This document shows, in pieces, positions 51,518-60,369 of a stretch of 64,000 bases of DNA; the stretch's first letter is position 1; the number at the start of each line of letters is the position of its first letter. Both the position numbers and the translations under genes were made by a program. The notes below the pieces were generated by a model, which was not told the origin of the DNA, ran no database searches, and saw only the letters and a program-made list of their open reading frames with translations. Source of the stretch: Pseudomonas cremoris (lineage in GTDB: Bacteria > Pseudomonadota > Gammaproteobacteria > Pseudomonadales > Pseudomonadaceae); assembly GCF_014230465.1 (NCBI RefSeq), contig NZ_JAAXCY010000020.1, positions 4,524 to 68,523 of the forward strand, read 5' to 3'.

Positions 51518-53932
51518 TTACCAGTCGTAGGACACTTGCAAGGACGCCGTGCGTTCCTGCCCGTAGTAGCAACCGAAAGCGTAGTTGCACGCCGACACGT
51601 ACTCGCGATCAAACAGGTTCTGCACGTTCAGGCTGGCTTCGGCGCCCTTGAGCGTGGGGCTGACACGCCCCAGGTCATAGCTGACCGTGGCGTCATACAC
51701 CACGAACGATGGCGTCTTGAAGGTGTTGGCCGAGTTGCCGTACTTCTTGCCGGTGTAGCGCGCACCGCCGCCAACCGTCAGGCCGGCCAGGGCGTCACTG
51801 GCAAAGTGGTAGTCGACCCAGCTGCTTGCGGTCCAGGGAGCCTGTGATTCATTGCGGTTACCCTCATCGCCATAAGTGCTCTTGGTGTAGAACGAGTCCA
51901 TATAGGCCACCGCGCCGATCACCTCGAACTGACCGATCCGCGTCTTGCCCTCGAACTCGACGCCGCGCGAGCGCACCTCGCCTTCCTGCAATTGATATTC
52001 CGGGTATTCGATGTCGCCGGTCAGCACGTTCTTTTGCTTGATCTGGTACACCGACAAGGTCAGCAACGAACGGTCATTGGGCTGGTATTTCACCCCGGCT
52101 TCGTACTGCTCGCCTTCCACCGGTTTGAATGCCGAAGCGCCACGCTGTGGGGCCTGGCTGCCAATGCTCGGGAAGAACGATTCGGCGTAGCTGACGTAGG
52201 GGGCCAGGCCAAAATCGGTGAGGTACGTCAGGCCAATGCGCCGGGTGAGCTTCTTGTCTTTCTGGCTGACCGTGCTGTGGGCCAACAGGTCGCGGTTTTC
52301 CACTTCGGCCCAGTCCTCACGCAGGCCGACGGTGAGGATGAAGCGGTCCAGCTTGATCTGGTCCTGGGCGTACAAGCCGGTCTGCTTGATGGTGTTGTCC
52401 CACTTGGTGGTCAGGGTGGGCTGGCCGAGGGTGTGGTAGTTGGTGGGGTTGTACAGGTCGATTATCTCCGAGCCATACAGGTTGTAGCCCTGGTACTTGC
52501 GGGTGAACTGGCGGTAATCGACGCCGGTCAGCAACGTGTGGTCCAGGGCGCCGGTGGCGAACTTGAACTGCAGGTTGTTATCGATGGTGTACGCCGAGTT
52601 GTGCTGGTTCCAGTCGAGTTTGGTGCGGGTGGCGCGGGTGTCGTCGGTGCTGCCGTCTGCGCGGGTGACGAAACTGTTCAGGTAAAAGCCTTTGTAGCGA
52701 TCGTTGACGTCGGTGTAGCGCGCGGTCTGGCGGTATTCGAGGTTGTCGTTGAACGCATGCGAAAAGTCATAGCCCAGTACGTATTGATCACGGATGTAGT
52801 TATTCCAATCCGAGTCGCCGAGGAAGATATCGCGGTCGATGTGCTTGCCCTGAGAGTTGCGGTACAGCGTGCCAATGGCGGGCAGCGCCTGGTAGTCGGC
52901 CAGGGACTTGTCGCGTTGCAATTGGGCGTAGACGGTCAACGTGGTGTCATCATTCGGTGCCCAGGTCAGGCTGGGGGCAAGCAACGTGCGGCTGTCGGTG
53001 GCGTGGTCGACCATTTCGTTGCCGTTGCGCGCCAGGGCGATCAGGCGATAGCTGAGGGTTTTGGCCTCGTCGATCGGACCGCTGAAATCCAGTGCGCCGT
53101 TAACCCGGTCATAGCTGCCAATGCCGAATTTGACTTGGTGCCGGGCTTCGGTGGCCGGGCGCTTGGAGACCATATTGATCATGCCGCCCGGCTGGTTTTG
53201 CCCATACAGCACAGAAGCGGGGCCCTTGAGCACTTCGATGCGCTCCAGGGTGTAGGGGTCGATCTGCGGCGCGCCACCGAGGCTGCCGGCGTATGGCAGG
53301 TAGGCGCCATCGAGGTACAACAGGGTTGGGGCAAAACCGCGGCTGGCGACTTCATCGGCGATGGTATTGCGGTCGGTATAGCCGTTGGTGTCGACGCCGG
53401 GCGTGTAACGCAACGCTTGGGTGAGGTTGCGTGCGCCTTGCACGGCGATCTGGTCGGCGGTGACCACGTTGACGGTCTGCGCAATTTCCAGGATCGGTGT
53501 GTCGGTCTTGGTGGCCGTGCCGCTGCGTGTGGCGACATAACCGTCCACCGGGCCCCAGGCGTTTTCGCTGAGTTGCCCGGTGATGTTGGTGGGGCTCAGG
53601 TTCAGTGTGCTGCCTTCGGGCAGCGGGTACAGGCTCCAGGTGCCGTTCTCGGTGACGATCAACCCCAACCCACTGCCCACCAGCGCCTGTTGCACGGCCT
53701 GCTCGGGTGTCAGTTGGCCGTGTACGGCAGCCGCGCGGCGCCCTTGCAGCAAGGCTGGCGTAACCGACAACGTGCGCCCGCTTTCGCGGGACAGGCGGCT
53801 CAAGGTCTCGCCGAGGGAAGCCGCCGGCAGGTCGAAGTATTGGGTGGTGTCCCGGGCCGCTGCGGGTTGGCCGATAACGGCCAAGGTCATGGCCAGCGTC
53901 AGCAGGCAAGGACGGATCATCAAGGGTGCCAT
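51518..53932 (-). CDS. TonB-dependent receptor, transducer type (ferrichrome/ferrioxamine-like)
   Basis: An 804-residue receptor: signal peptide (LLTLAMTLAVIGQPAAA), STN domain (QYFDLPAASLGETLSRLSRESGRTLSV to about 95), plug (QTVNVVTADQIAVQGARNLTQALRYTPGV ... VLKGPASVLYGQNQPGGMINMVSKRP) and barrel ending ASLQVSYDW. NLFDREYVSACNYAFGCYYGQERT near the end, with its paired Cys, recalls FhuA/FoxA-type hydroxamate receptors. Start ATG 53932 has only a weak ribosome binding site; ATG 53920 (MIRPCLL) is possible. fecR- and sigma-like genes lie upstream. Confidence 0.85.
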   Translation of the reverse strand: MAPLMIRPCLLTLAMTLAVIGQPAAARDTTQYFDLPAASLGETLSRLSRESGRTLSVTPALLQGRRAAAVHGQLTPEQAVQQALVGSGLGLIVTENGTWSLYPLPEGSTLNLSPTNITGQLSENAWGPVDGYVATRSGTATKTDTPILEIAQTVNVVTADQIAVQGARNLTQALRYTPGVDTNGYTDRNTIADEVASRGFAPTLLYLDGAYLPYAGSLGGAPQIDPYTLERIEVLKGPASVLYGQNQPGGMINMVSKRPATEARHQVKFGIGSYDRVNGALDFSGPIDEAKTLSYRLIALARNGNEMVDHATDSRTLLAPSLTWAPNDDTTLTVYAQLQRDKSLADYQALPAIGTLYRNSQGKHIDRDIFLGDSDWNNYIRDQYVLGYDFSHAFNDNLEYRQTARYTDVNDRYKGFYLNSFVTRADGSTDDTRATRTKLDWNQHNSAYTIDNNLQFKFATGALDHTLLTGVDYRQFTRKYQGYNLYGSEIIDLYNPTNYHTLGQPTLTTKWDNTIKQTGLYAQDQIKLDRFILTVGLREDWAEVENRDLLAHSTVSQKDKKLTRRIGLTYLTDFGLAPYVSYAESFFPSIGSQAPQRGASAFKPVEGEQYEAGVKYQPNDRSLLTLSVYQIKQKNVLTGDIEYPEYQLQEGEVRSRGVEFEGKTRIGQFEVIGAVAYMDSFYTKSTYGDEGNRNESQAPWTASSWVDYHFASDALAGLTVGGGARYTGKKYGNSANTFKTPSFVVYDATVSYDLGRVSPTLKGAEASLNVQNLFDREYVSACNYAFGCYYGQERTASLQVSYDW

Positions 53933-54020
53933 AAGGGGTGGATACTCGTTGTCAGGTGGGCGTTCTCTAACCCTGACTCGCGAGACGAGCGATCCCCTCA
54001 CCGTGGTTGAAAATAATTGC

Positions 54021-54995
54021 CTAGCGCACGTCGATCAGCGTCAACAGAGGCCCGTAGTGCTGAATACGCAGCGGGAATGTTTGTGCCAGCGATTGCAGGG
54101 TGCGCTCGGCATCGTCGAGCGGGTACACGCCATAAACGTGCAACGCCGCCGCCTGCGGGCTGACGCGTAGCACACCACGGCGATAGGGGCGCAGTGCGTC
54201 AATCAGCAGGCCAAGGGGTTCGTCGCGGATATCGATGCGACCGTCGCGCCAGTCCACCCGCCCGGTCACCGAGAGTGGCACCGGGCGCACCGCGCTTTCG
54301 CTGAACCACGCCGCCTGCCCCGCCTCCACACGCCGTTGGCTGCCGCCCAGTGTGGTGACTTGCACGCTGTGCAACTGCACCGAAGTGAGGCTGCCGACCG
54401 ATTCCTGGCTGACCATAAATTGCGTGCCCAGTGCCTGCACCTCGCCTTGGGCAGTGGAGATTACAAAGGGCCGGCGCGTGTCGGTCGCTACGTCGACAAA
54501 CACCTGGCCTTCACGCAGGTGCACGACGCGGCGTTGGTCGTTGAAGCGGATATCCACCGAGCTGCGGGCGTTGAGGCTCACGCGAGTGCCATCGGACAGT
54601 TCGAAGGTCTGACGCTCGCCGGTAGCGGTATGCCGGTCGGCCCACACGCCGCCAAGTGGCTGGACGCGGTCAAACACGGCGGCACCGCTGACGCCGAAGA
54701 GCATCAAGGCCAACCCACCGCGCAGCACGTTGCGGCGCGAGACGAGATCCGGCGTCATCAACGCGTTGGAGGCTGCGCGTAGCTGGCCAGGGCTATGGGC
54801 TTCGACGCGGTGCAGGTCGGCAATCGGTTGTTGCAACAGGCTGCCCACGCGCTGCCAGGCCTCGGCGTGCTGGGGGCTGGCGCGCAACCAGGCGTCGAAG
54901 GCTTGATGCAGGCTCGAGTCTTCGCCGGCGGCTTCCAGGCGCAGCAGCCAATCGACGGCGTCGCGGGTGGTGGCGTCAACCTTGGGTTGCGTCAT
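54021..54995 (-). CDS. FecR-type anti-sigma factor
   Basis: A 324-residue protein: DAVDWLLRLEAAGEDSSLHQAFDAWLRASPQHAEAWQRV (DUF4880), a membrane span at about 90-108 (VLRGGLALMLFGVSGAAVF), FecR domain TFELSDGTRVSLNARSSVDI ... VQALGTQFMVSQES, and a C-terminal STN-like end (ALHVYGVYPLDDAERTLQSLAQTFPLRI). Start ATG 54995 overlaps the sigma stop by four bases. Signals to the sigma factor next to it. Confidence 0.86.
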   Translation of the reverse strand: MTQPKVDATTRDAVDWLLRLEAAGEDSSLHQAFDAWLRASPQHAEAWQRVGSLLQQPIADLHRVEAHSPGQLRAASNALMTPDLVSRRNVLRGGLALMLFGVSGAAVFDRVQPLGGVWADRHTATGERQTFELSDGTRVSLNARSSVDIRFNDQRRVVHLREGQVFVDVATDTRRPFVISTAQGEVQALGTQFMVSQESVGSLTSVQLHSVQVTTLGGSQRRVEAGQAAWFSESAVRPVPLSVTGRVDWRDGRIDIRDEPLGLLIDALRPYRRGVLRVSPQAAALHVYGVYPLDDAERTLQSLAQTFPLRIQHYGPLLTLIDVR

Positions 54996-55504
54996 GCCAG
55001 GTCCGCCGATTCGGCCAGGCAATGCAGGAACGCCCGGCGCAGGTCACGCTCGACGGTGGCGAGGGAGACGTTCAATTGCTGGGCGATCATCGGTTGGGAC
55101 AGCCCTTCGAGGCGACTGAGAATAAAGATCTGGCGCACGCGTGCGGGCAAGCCATCGAGCAGGCGGTCGATGCTTTCCAGGGCTTCGCGGACCAGCGCCA
55201 GGTCTTCTTCCGATGGGCTGTAGCGCTCCGGCAGCAACGCCAGGCTGTCGAGATAACGTTGCTCCAGGCGCTTGCGTCGCCAGAAGCTGAACAGCAAGCG
55301 CCGCGCCACCGTACTGAGAAACGCCCGGGGCTCTTCAAGCTGGGTGAGCTGGCGCGCATCGAGCACGCGAATGAAGGTGTCCTGGGTCAGGTCTGCCGCA
55401 TCTTGGGGGCACTTCAACTGACGGTACAGCCACGCGCGCAGCCACCGGTGGTTGTCGTCGTAGAGCGCGGCCAGCAAGGCTTTGGGATCAGTAGGTGTGG
55501 ACAC
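54992..55504 (-). CDS. FecI-family ECF sigma factor
   Basis: A 170-residue ECF sigma: DAADLTQDTFIRVLDARQ and FLSTVARRLLFSFWRRKRLE (region 2), VRQIFILSRLEGLSQPMIAQQLNVSLATVERDLRRAFLHCL (region 4). The start is GTG 55504 with a poor ribosome binding site; no better start is visible. A strong Fur box stands 16 bases upstream. Confidence 0.86.
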   Translation of the reverse strand: MSTPTDPKALLAALYDDNHRWLRAWLYRQLKCPQDAADLTQDTFIRVLDARQLTQLEEPRAFLSTVARRLLFSFWRRKRLEQRYLDSLALLPERYSPSEEDLALVREALESIDRLLDGLPARVRQIFILSRLEGLSQPMIAQQLNVSLATVERDLRRAFLHCLAESADLA

Positions 55505-55519
55505 GCAGAGGCCAGACGT

Positions 55520-55542
55520 TAATGATAATTCATCTCATTATC
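55520..55542 (-). promoter_or_regulatory. Fur box before the third sigma gene
   Basis: AATGATAATTCATCTCATTATC (55521-55542): GATAAT and ATTATC halves as in the Fur consensus, directly upstream of the ECF sigma gene. Confidence 0.65.
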
Positions 55543-55653
55543 TACGTGAGCCGTGGCGCTTTGCAATCGCTAAAACACCTGCGTCGTTTGTGCAGTTGTG
55601 GTTCTGCGGCCCTCCACTAGACTCAGGGCTCCTCTTACATGGAAGTCCTTTCA

Positions 55654-56241
55654 ATGAAGCTATCCCGCTCCCTGCGCCAGGCCGTTGCCCTGGCCACCTT
55701 GCTGTCTGCCGGCACCCTCGCCGCCCACGCGGCGGATATCCCGTTGTCCAAATCCCTGGAAGCCGATGAAGTCACCACCAAAGTGCTGGCGGTGGATGCG
55801 GCCAAGCATCAAGTGGTTCTCGCGGGCGCCGAAGGACGTGAGGTGCATGTGCAACTCACCGATGCCGCGAAAGACCTGGGCAACCTCAAGGTCGGTGACC
55901 AGGTCAAGGTGCTGACCACCCATTCGGTCGCGGCCGTGCTGGACACCAACGTGGACAAGAGCGCCCCGGACGCCAGTGAAAAAACCGGCGTGGTGCGCGC
56001 CACTGCCGACAACCCCAACCCCGGCGGCGCGGCTTTCCGCCAGGTTCAGGTGCAGTTGAAGATCACCCATATTGATCTGAAGAAAAACCAGGTCACTCTG
56101 GAGAACCCTGCCGGAGCAACAAAAGTGTTGAACGTTGAGAAACCGGAAATTCGTGCCGGCCTCAAAGACCTCAAGGTCGGCCAGAGTGTGCTGGTAACCT
56201 TTACCGACACCCTGGAAATAACCACGGCGCATGAAGGCTGA
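55654..56241 (+). CDS. Exported protein of unknown function
   Basis: A 195-residue protein with a clear signal peptide (LRQAVALATLLSAGTLAAHA, cut near AHA-AD at residue 26) and a beta-rich mature part. Two similar halves are visible: TTKVLAVDAAKHQVVLAGAEGREVHVQL ... LGNLKVGDQVKVL and LKITHIDLKKNQVTLENPAGATKVLNV ... LKDLKVGQSVLVTF. This looks like a duplicated small beta-barrel of the OB or DUF5666 kind. Start ATG 55654 has GGAAG eight bases upstream. Periplasmic; function unknown. Confidence 0.72.
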   Translation: MKLSRSLRQAVALATLLSAGTLAAHAADIPLSKSLEADEVTTKVLAVDAAKHQVVLAGAEGREVHVQLTDAAKDLGNLKVGDQVKVLTTHSVAAVLDTNVDKSAPDASEKTGVVRATADNPNPGGAAFRQVQVQLKITHIDLKKNQVTLENPAGATKVLNVEKPEIRAGLKDLKVGQSVLVTFTDTLEITTAHEG

Positions 56242-56252
56242 GCACAATGAAG

Positions 56253-56276
56253 ACGGGCATCAGCGATGATGCCCGT
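56253..56276. terminator. Hairpin between convergent genes
   Basis: ACGGGCATCA-GCGA-TGATGCCCGT, a 10-bp perfect stem with a tetraloop, 11 bases after the stop of the exported protein. No strong T-run, but its position between convergent genes fits a bidirectional terminator. Confidence 0.6.
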
Positions 56277-56281
56277 ATCGG

Positions 56282-56740
56282 TCAGCCCCCGCTCAGGTAG
56301 GTTTCGATGTTGCCCATTTGCTCGTCCCAGCCACGGGAATTCATCTTGAAGGCTTTCTGCCGCCGCGCCTCGGGCACTGCGTCAAAACCGGACTCGACTA
56401 CCCGCAGCAGAATGCCGGGGGCACGGTCCTCGATGGTGAACTCGACCAGGGTGGGGGTTTCCTGGTCGTAGTCGACACCCTTCTCCACCGCAAACGGATG
56501 CCACCAGAACGAGAACAGTGTTTGCGGCAGGATGCGTTCGATCCTGGCCTTCCAGATCACATGTTCGTAACCCGGATAAGTGATCGGCGCTTCGAGGGTT
56601 TCCCCTGCCTTGAAGGTTTTGCCCTTAAGGGCGATGCCGAACCAGTTGCCGAATTGCTCGGCGTCAGTCAGTGCTTCCCAGACTTGTTTACGTGAAGCGT
56701 TGAGCAGGACTTTTCGTTCTATGCGATCCAATACGTGCAT
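56282..56740 (-). CDS. SRPBCC/AHSA1-domain protein
   Basis: A 152-residue START-like fold protein of the activator-of-Hsp90 (AHSA1) type: RKVLLNASRKQVWEALTDAEQFGNWFGI at the N-terminus, FSFWWHPFAVE and LVEFTIEDRAPGILLRVVESGFD, ending GWDEQMGNIETYL. Such proteins bind hydrophobic ligands. The usual ArsR partner is not adjacent. GGAGGAGGT precedes ATG 56740. Confidence 0.85.
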   Translation of the reverse strand: MHVLDRIERKVLLNASRKQVWEALTDAEQFGNWFGIALKGKTFKAGETLEAPITYPGYEHVIWKARIERILPQTLFSFWWHPFAVEKGVDYDQETPTLVEFTIEDRAPGILLRVVESGFDAVPEARRQKAFKMNSRGWDEQMGNIETYLSGG

Positions 56741-56818
56741 AAGTCACCTCCTCCATTGACAGTAGGCGACATCGAACAATGCGCAACCTTTGGGTTACGC
56801 ATTGGCGTTGCTACGGCA

Positions 56819-59317
56819 TCAGAACTTCCACTTGGCGTTGACCATCGCGTTGCGTGGCTCGCCGTAAGAGCCCGAGTTGAACGTACCCATGCCGTCGTAG
56901 TATTTCTTGTCGAACAGGTTGTTGACGTTCAGCCCGACGGACAGGTGCTCATCCACCTGGTAGTTGGCCAACAGGCCCACCACCGCGAAGGGATCCTGTA
57001 CGGCCTTGTAGTACGGCCCGGTGTAGTTGATCTGCGAGGTGGCGTACATCTCGCTTTGCCAGGTGACATTGCCACCCACGGTCAAGCGGTTCAGGGCGCC
57101 TGGCAGTCGGTACGTGGTGCCGAGCTTGAACAGGTTGATCGGCTGGTTGACCTGTACGCGCTCACCGTCCTTGGCGTGAGATTCGCGGTAGGTGTAGCCG
57201 CCGAACACGTTCCAACCGGCAGCCACCTCACCGGAGATTTCGGTTTCGACACCACGCGTGGTGGTGCCGGCGATGGCTTTGTACACCGTCTTGCCAGTGG
57301 CATCGTTGCCCGAGTCGGCAGCAGTGTTTTTCTGTTCGATGTCGAACAGCGCGATGCTCGCGTTCAGCGCACCGTCGAAGAATTCACCCTTGAGACCGAT
57401 CTCGTAGTTATCCCCTTCCAACGGTGCGAGCGAACCACCGCTGGCGGTTTTATAGAACGTCTGCGGCAGGAAGATGTTGGTGTAGCTGGCGTAGACCGAG
57501 TAGGTGTCGTTCAGGTCGTAGATAATGCCCGCGTAGGGCGTGACCACGCCGCTTTTCTTGGTTTTGTCGGTGGCTTGCGAGTAAGGAGCGTAATCCGTCA
57601 CCTCATCAAGCTGCTTCCACCAACTGACGCGGGTACCGAGAATCAGCGTCAGCGGGTCCATCGGTTTCAAACGCAGTGCGCCGTACACGCCAGTCTGTTG
57701 CAGGGTGGTAACCGCGCCGCCAACCTCATTGTAGGAACGGCGCCCAAATTGCCGACCATCCCAACTGAAGATGTTGTCCACGTCACCATAATCACCGTCT
57801 TGGTCGGCAGAGGTGCTGCTGTAGTTTGGAAAGTTCAGGTGGGTATGCGACGTGCTTGCGCCCACCACCAGCTCGTGCTCACGCCCACCCAATTGGAACG
57901 GCCCGCTGGCATACACGTCGAGCATGTCCTGGGTCTGGTAGCTGTCTAAACGATAGATGAATGCGCCTGCGCCCTGGCCAGTGATCGGGTCCGGATAGCC
58001 GCCACTGGCGGAAGCCCCCTGCCCTTTGCGGTAGGAATACTGATGGCTGTAGGCGGTCTTCAAACTCCAGTCGTTGTCCAGTTTATGGTCCAACATCGTG
58101 GTGAAGGTATAGGTGGTGTTGTCCATGTAACTGGAGCGTGTAGCCGGGTTGAATGAGCGGGGAAAATTAGTCTGGCTGCCATTGCTGTAGAACAACGGAA
58201 TATGCCCGTAGCTGGTGCCATTGGCATCGTTGTTCTGGTAATCCAGGCTGGTGCGCAGGGTGGTGGTGTCATTCAGGTCGATATCGAGCGCGCCGTACAT
58301 CACGCGTTTTTCTTGCTTGTACCACTCCACGAAGGAGTTCTGCTTCTGATACGCCGCGACGAAGCGTCCGCGCACATTGCCGGTCTCGGTCAATGGGCCG
58401 GACACGTCGACTTCGGAGCGATAGCGGTCCCAGGCGCCTGCCTCTCCCGAGATATGGGCCTGGAAGTCTTTGGTCGGTCGCTTGCGCACCAGATTGATGA
58501 CGGCGGACGGCGTGCCTGCACCGCTCATCAAGCCGGTGGCACCCCTCACGACTTCGACACGGTCGTAGATCGCCATGTCGGAAAGCGGCCCGATGTACTG
58601 CTGGGATTCGTTGGCGATCTGGGACGGAATGCCGTCGTATTGGAAGTTCTGGATCTCGAAACCACGGGAGTAAAAGGAATAGCGCTCGCTGTCACGGTGG
58701 TTGCTGCTGATGCCTGGGGTGAACGTTAATACCTCACTGAGGGTGGACAGGTGCTGGTCATCCATCAATTGACGGGTGATCACACTCACCGACTGCGGCG
58801 TTTCGCGCAGTGACAGCGGCAGTTTGGTCGCGGTACTGGCCGCGCCAGTGGTGTAGGAACCACTGTTTTCGGTGGTCAAGCCCAGCCCTTCGGCATTGAT
58901 GCTAGTAGCACCCAGGGTCAAGGCACCGCCGCTGGCTTGGAGCCCCAGGCGGTAACTGCCGTCGCTGTTGGCAGCTACGGCCAAATTGCTGCCGGCCAGC
59001 AGCCGGGCAAAACCTTGTTCAACACTGTAGGCGCCCTGCAGGCCAGCGCTTTGCTTGCCGGCAGTCAGGCCAGAATCGAAGGACAACACCACGCCGGCGT
59101 CGCTGGCAAAGCGACTCAATACCGAACCCAGTGGGCCGGGAGCAATGGCGAACGCCTGTTGCTGGCTGGCTGCCATAGCACTGGAGCCCGTGGCGAACAT
59201 GGGGGCCAGCAGCCCGGTTTGCACCATCAGCGATACGCCAAACAACGCGACCTGCAAGGGCTTTTTGCGAAACAAGCGAAGTGGTTGATTGGCGACTGAG
59301 GTTTGCCCTGCGCGCAT
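56819..59317 (-). CDS. TonB-dependent siderophore receptor, transducer type
   Basis: An 832-residue receptor: leader to about 49, STN domain (AFAIAPGPLGSVLSRFASDAGVVLSF to about 125), plug (LRETPQSVSVITRQLMDDQHLSTLSEVLTFTPGI onward, about 170-290) and barrel ending NAMVNAKWKF. It is close in build to the receptor at 26232 (the LRETPQSVSV-TRQLMDDQ segment is nearly identical), placing both in the FhuE/FpvA-like group. AGGAG lies six bases before ATG 59317. Driven from the FecI-type promoter at 59387. Confidence 0.87.
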   Translation of the reverse strand: MRAGQTSVANQPLRLFRKKPLQVALFGVSLMVQTGLLAPMFATGSSAMAASQQQAFAIAPGPLGSVLSRFASDAGVVLSFDSGLTAGKQSAGLQGAYSVEQGFARLLAGSNLAVAANSDGSYRLGLQASGGALTLGATSINAEGLGLTTENSGSYTTGAASTATKLPLSLRETPQSVSVITRQLMDDQHLSTLSEVLTFTPGISSNHRDSERYSFYSRGFEIQNFQYDGIPSQIANESQQYIGPLSDMAIYDRVEVVRGATGLMSGAGTPSAVINLVRKRPTKDFQAHISGEAGAWDRYRSEVDVSGPLTETGNVRGRFVAAYQKQNSFVEWYKQEKRVMYGALDIDLNDTTTLRTSLDYQNNDANGTSYGHIPLFYSNGSQTNFPRSFNPATRSSYMDNTTYTFTTMLDHKLDNDWSLKTAYSHQYSYRKGQGASASGGYPDPITGQGAGAFIYRLDSYQTQDMLDVYASGPFQLGGREHELVVGASTSHTHLNFPNYSSTSADQDGDYGDVDNIFSWDGRQFGRRSYNEVGGAVTTLQQTGVYGALRLKPMDPLTLILGTRVSWWKQLDEVTDYAPYSQATDKTKKSGVVTPYAGIIYDLNDTYSVYASYTNIFLPQTFYKTASGGSLAPLEGDNYEIGLKGEFFDGALNASIALFDIEQKNTAADSGNDATGKTVYKAIAGTTTRGVETEISGEVAAGWNVFGGYTYRESHAKDGERVQVNQPINLFKLGTTYRLPGALNRLTVGGNVTWQSEMYATSQINYTGPYYKAVQDPFAVVGLLANYQVDEHLSVGLNVNNLFDKKYYDGMGTFNSGSYGEPRNAMVNAKWKF

Positions 59318-59386
59318 GTTGACTCCTGGTGGCTCGAAACGAATGAAGGGGGTTTGCAGGAGGAGTCGAACGAGGTGCAGCAAATC

Positions 59387-59412
59387 GACAATGGCGGTTG
59401 AGAATTATTTTC
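59387..59412 (-). promoter_or_regulatory. FecI-type ECF promoter of the receptor gene
   Basis: Minus strand GAAAAT, 16 bases beginning AATTCTCAACCG, then TGTC. E. coli fecA, as I remember it, has GGAAAT-AATTCTTATTT...-TGTC. It lies between the FecR and receptor genes, where such a promoter is expected. Confidence 0.5.
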
Positions 59413-59416
59413 AGTT

Positions 59417-60367
59417 TCAGGCGCGAGGACCCAATGTCGTCCAATAGCGAGTGTGGGCAGTGAGGCGTATCGGCAGCGCGTGGGTCAGGGCGTTGAGCGT
59501 CAAGTCGATATCGTCCAGGGAATAGGCACCCGAAACCGGCAGGTGGCCGATTTCAGTGGCGCACCCCAAGTATCCCGGGCGATAGCGGGCCAATTCCGCC
59601 ACTAAACGATCCAGTCGCCAATTGTCGACAACCAACCGCCCCTGCGCCCATGCGCCTTCACCGGGTTCGTTAGCCCCAAGGGAGAGCATGCGCTGGGCGT
59701 CGAACGTGACCGTCTGCCCGGCAGTCACCACCGTCTCCGCGGGCTCGCGGCCCAGGCGCACTGCCACAGCGTGTTGCAGTACGCTCATGGCGGTGAAGTC
59801 TTCGAACTGGCGCACATCAAAACGGGTGCCCAACGCGCGCATTTCCCCATGGGCACTGCGTACCAGGAAGGGCCGAGGGTCGGGGGCGGTGTCCACCAGG
59901 ATTTCTCCGGCCCGCAAGATCACCAGGCGTTGCTCGGCGTTGTAGCGGATATCCACGGCACTGGCGGTGTTGAGGGACAGGCGAGTGCCATCATCCAGGC
60001 GCAGGCTGTGACGCTCGCCCGTAGTGGTGCGTTGGTCAGCCATCCACTGCGGAGCCTGTCGATAGCCAGACCAACCGATGGCACTCACTCCGGCACCGAT
60101 CAACACGCCCTTGAGCAAGGCACGGCGCCCCAATCGGCGGGATTGGTCGGCGGCAGCGTCCATCACATTGACGGTCAATGCACCGGGCAAGCAGTGGAGT
60201 TGATGCCGAAGGTGTTCCACGCGCTGCCACGCCCACTGGTTCAGTGGGGTTTCGTCACGCCAGACGAGCCACGCCGCGTGCAGTGCCGGGTCACCGGGCT
60301 CGGCGGCCAAACGCGCGACCCAGTGGGCTGCCGCGCTGAGGGCCTGGCGTTGTGAGTCGTGAGCCAC
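59417..60367 (-). CDS. FecR-type anti-sigma factor
   Basis: A 316-residue protein: AAHWVARLAAEPGDPALHAAWLVWRDETPLNQWAWQRV (DUF4880 with the W residues), a membrane segment at about 80-98 (LLKGVLIGAGVSAIGWSGY), FecR domain HSLRLDDGTRLSLNTASAVDI ... MRALGTRFDVRQFED and a C-terminal STN-like end. Start GTG 60367 has GGAG eight bases upstream; TTG 60373 overlaps the sigma stop but sits too close to that site. Confidence 0.85.
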   Translation of the reverse strand: MAHDSQRQALSAAAHWVARLAAEPGDPALHAAWLVWRDETPLNQWAWQRVEHLRHQLHCLPGALTVNVMDAAADQSRRLGRRALLKGVLIGAGVSAIGWSGYRQAPQWMADQRTTTGERHSLRLDDGTRLSLNTASAVDIRYNAEQRLVILRAGEILVDTAPDPRPFLVRSAHGEMRALGTRFDVRQFEDFTAMSVLQHAVAVRLGREPAETVVTAGQTVTFDAQRMLSLGANEPGEGAWAQGRLVVDNWRLDRLVAELARYRPGYLGCATEIGHLPVSGAYSLDDIDLTLNALTHALPIRLTAHTRYWTTLGPRA

Positions 60368-60369
60368 CG

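Noticed and set aside
51992..54010. Long plus-strand open frame (about 670 codons) opposite the receptor at 51518
   Set aside because: Antisense shadow; Val/Gly/Ala-rich translation typical of reverse-frame GC-rich coding sequence. The receptor frame is complete with motifs.
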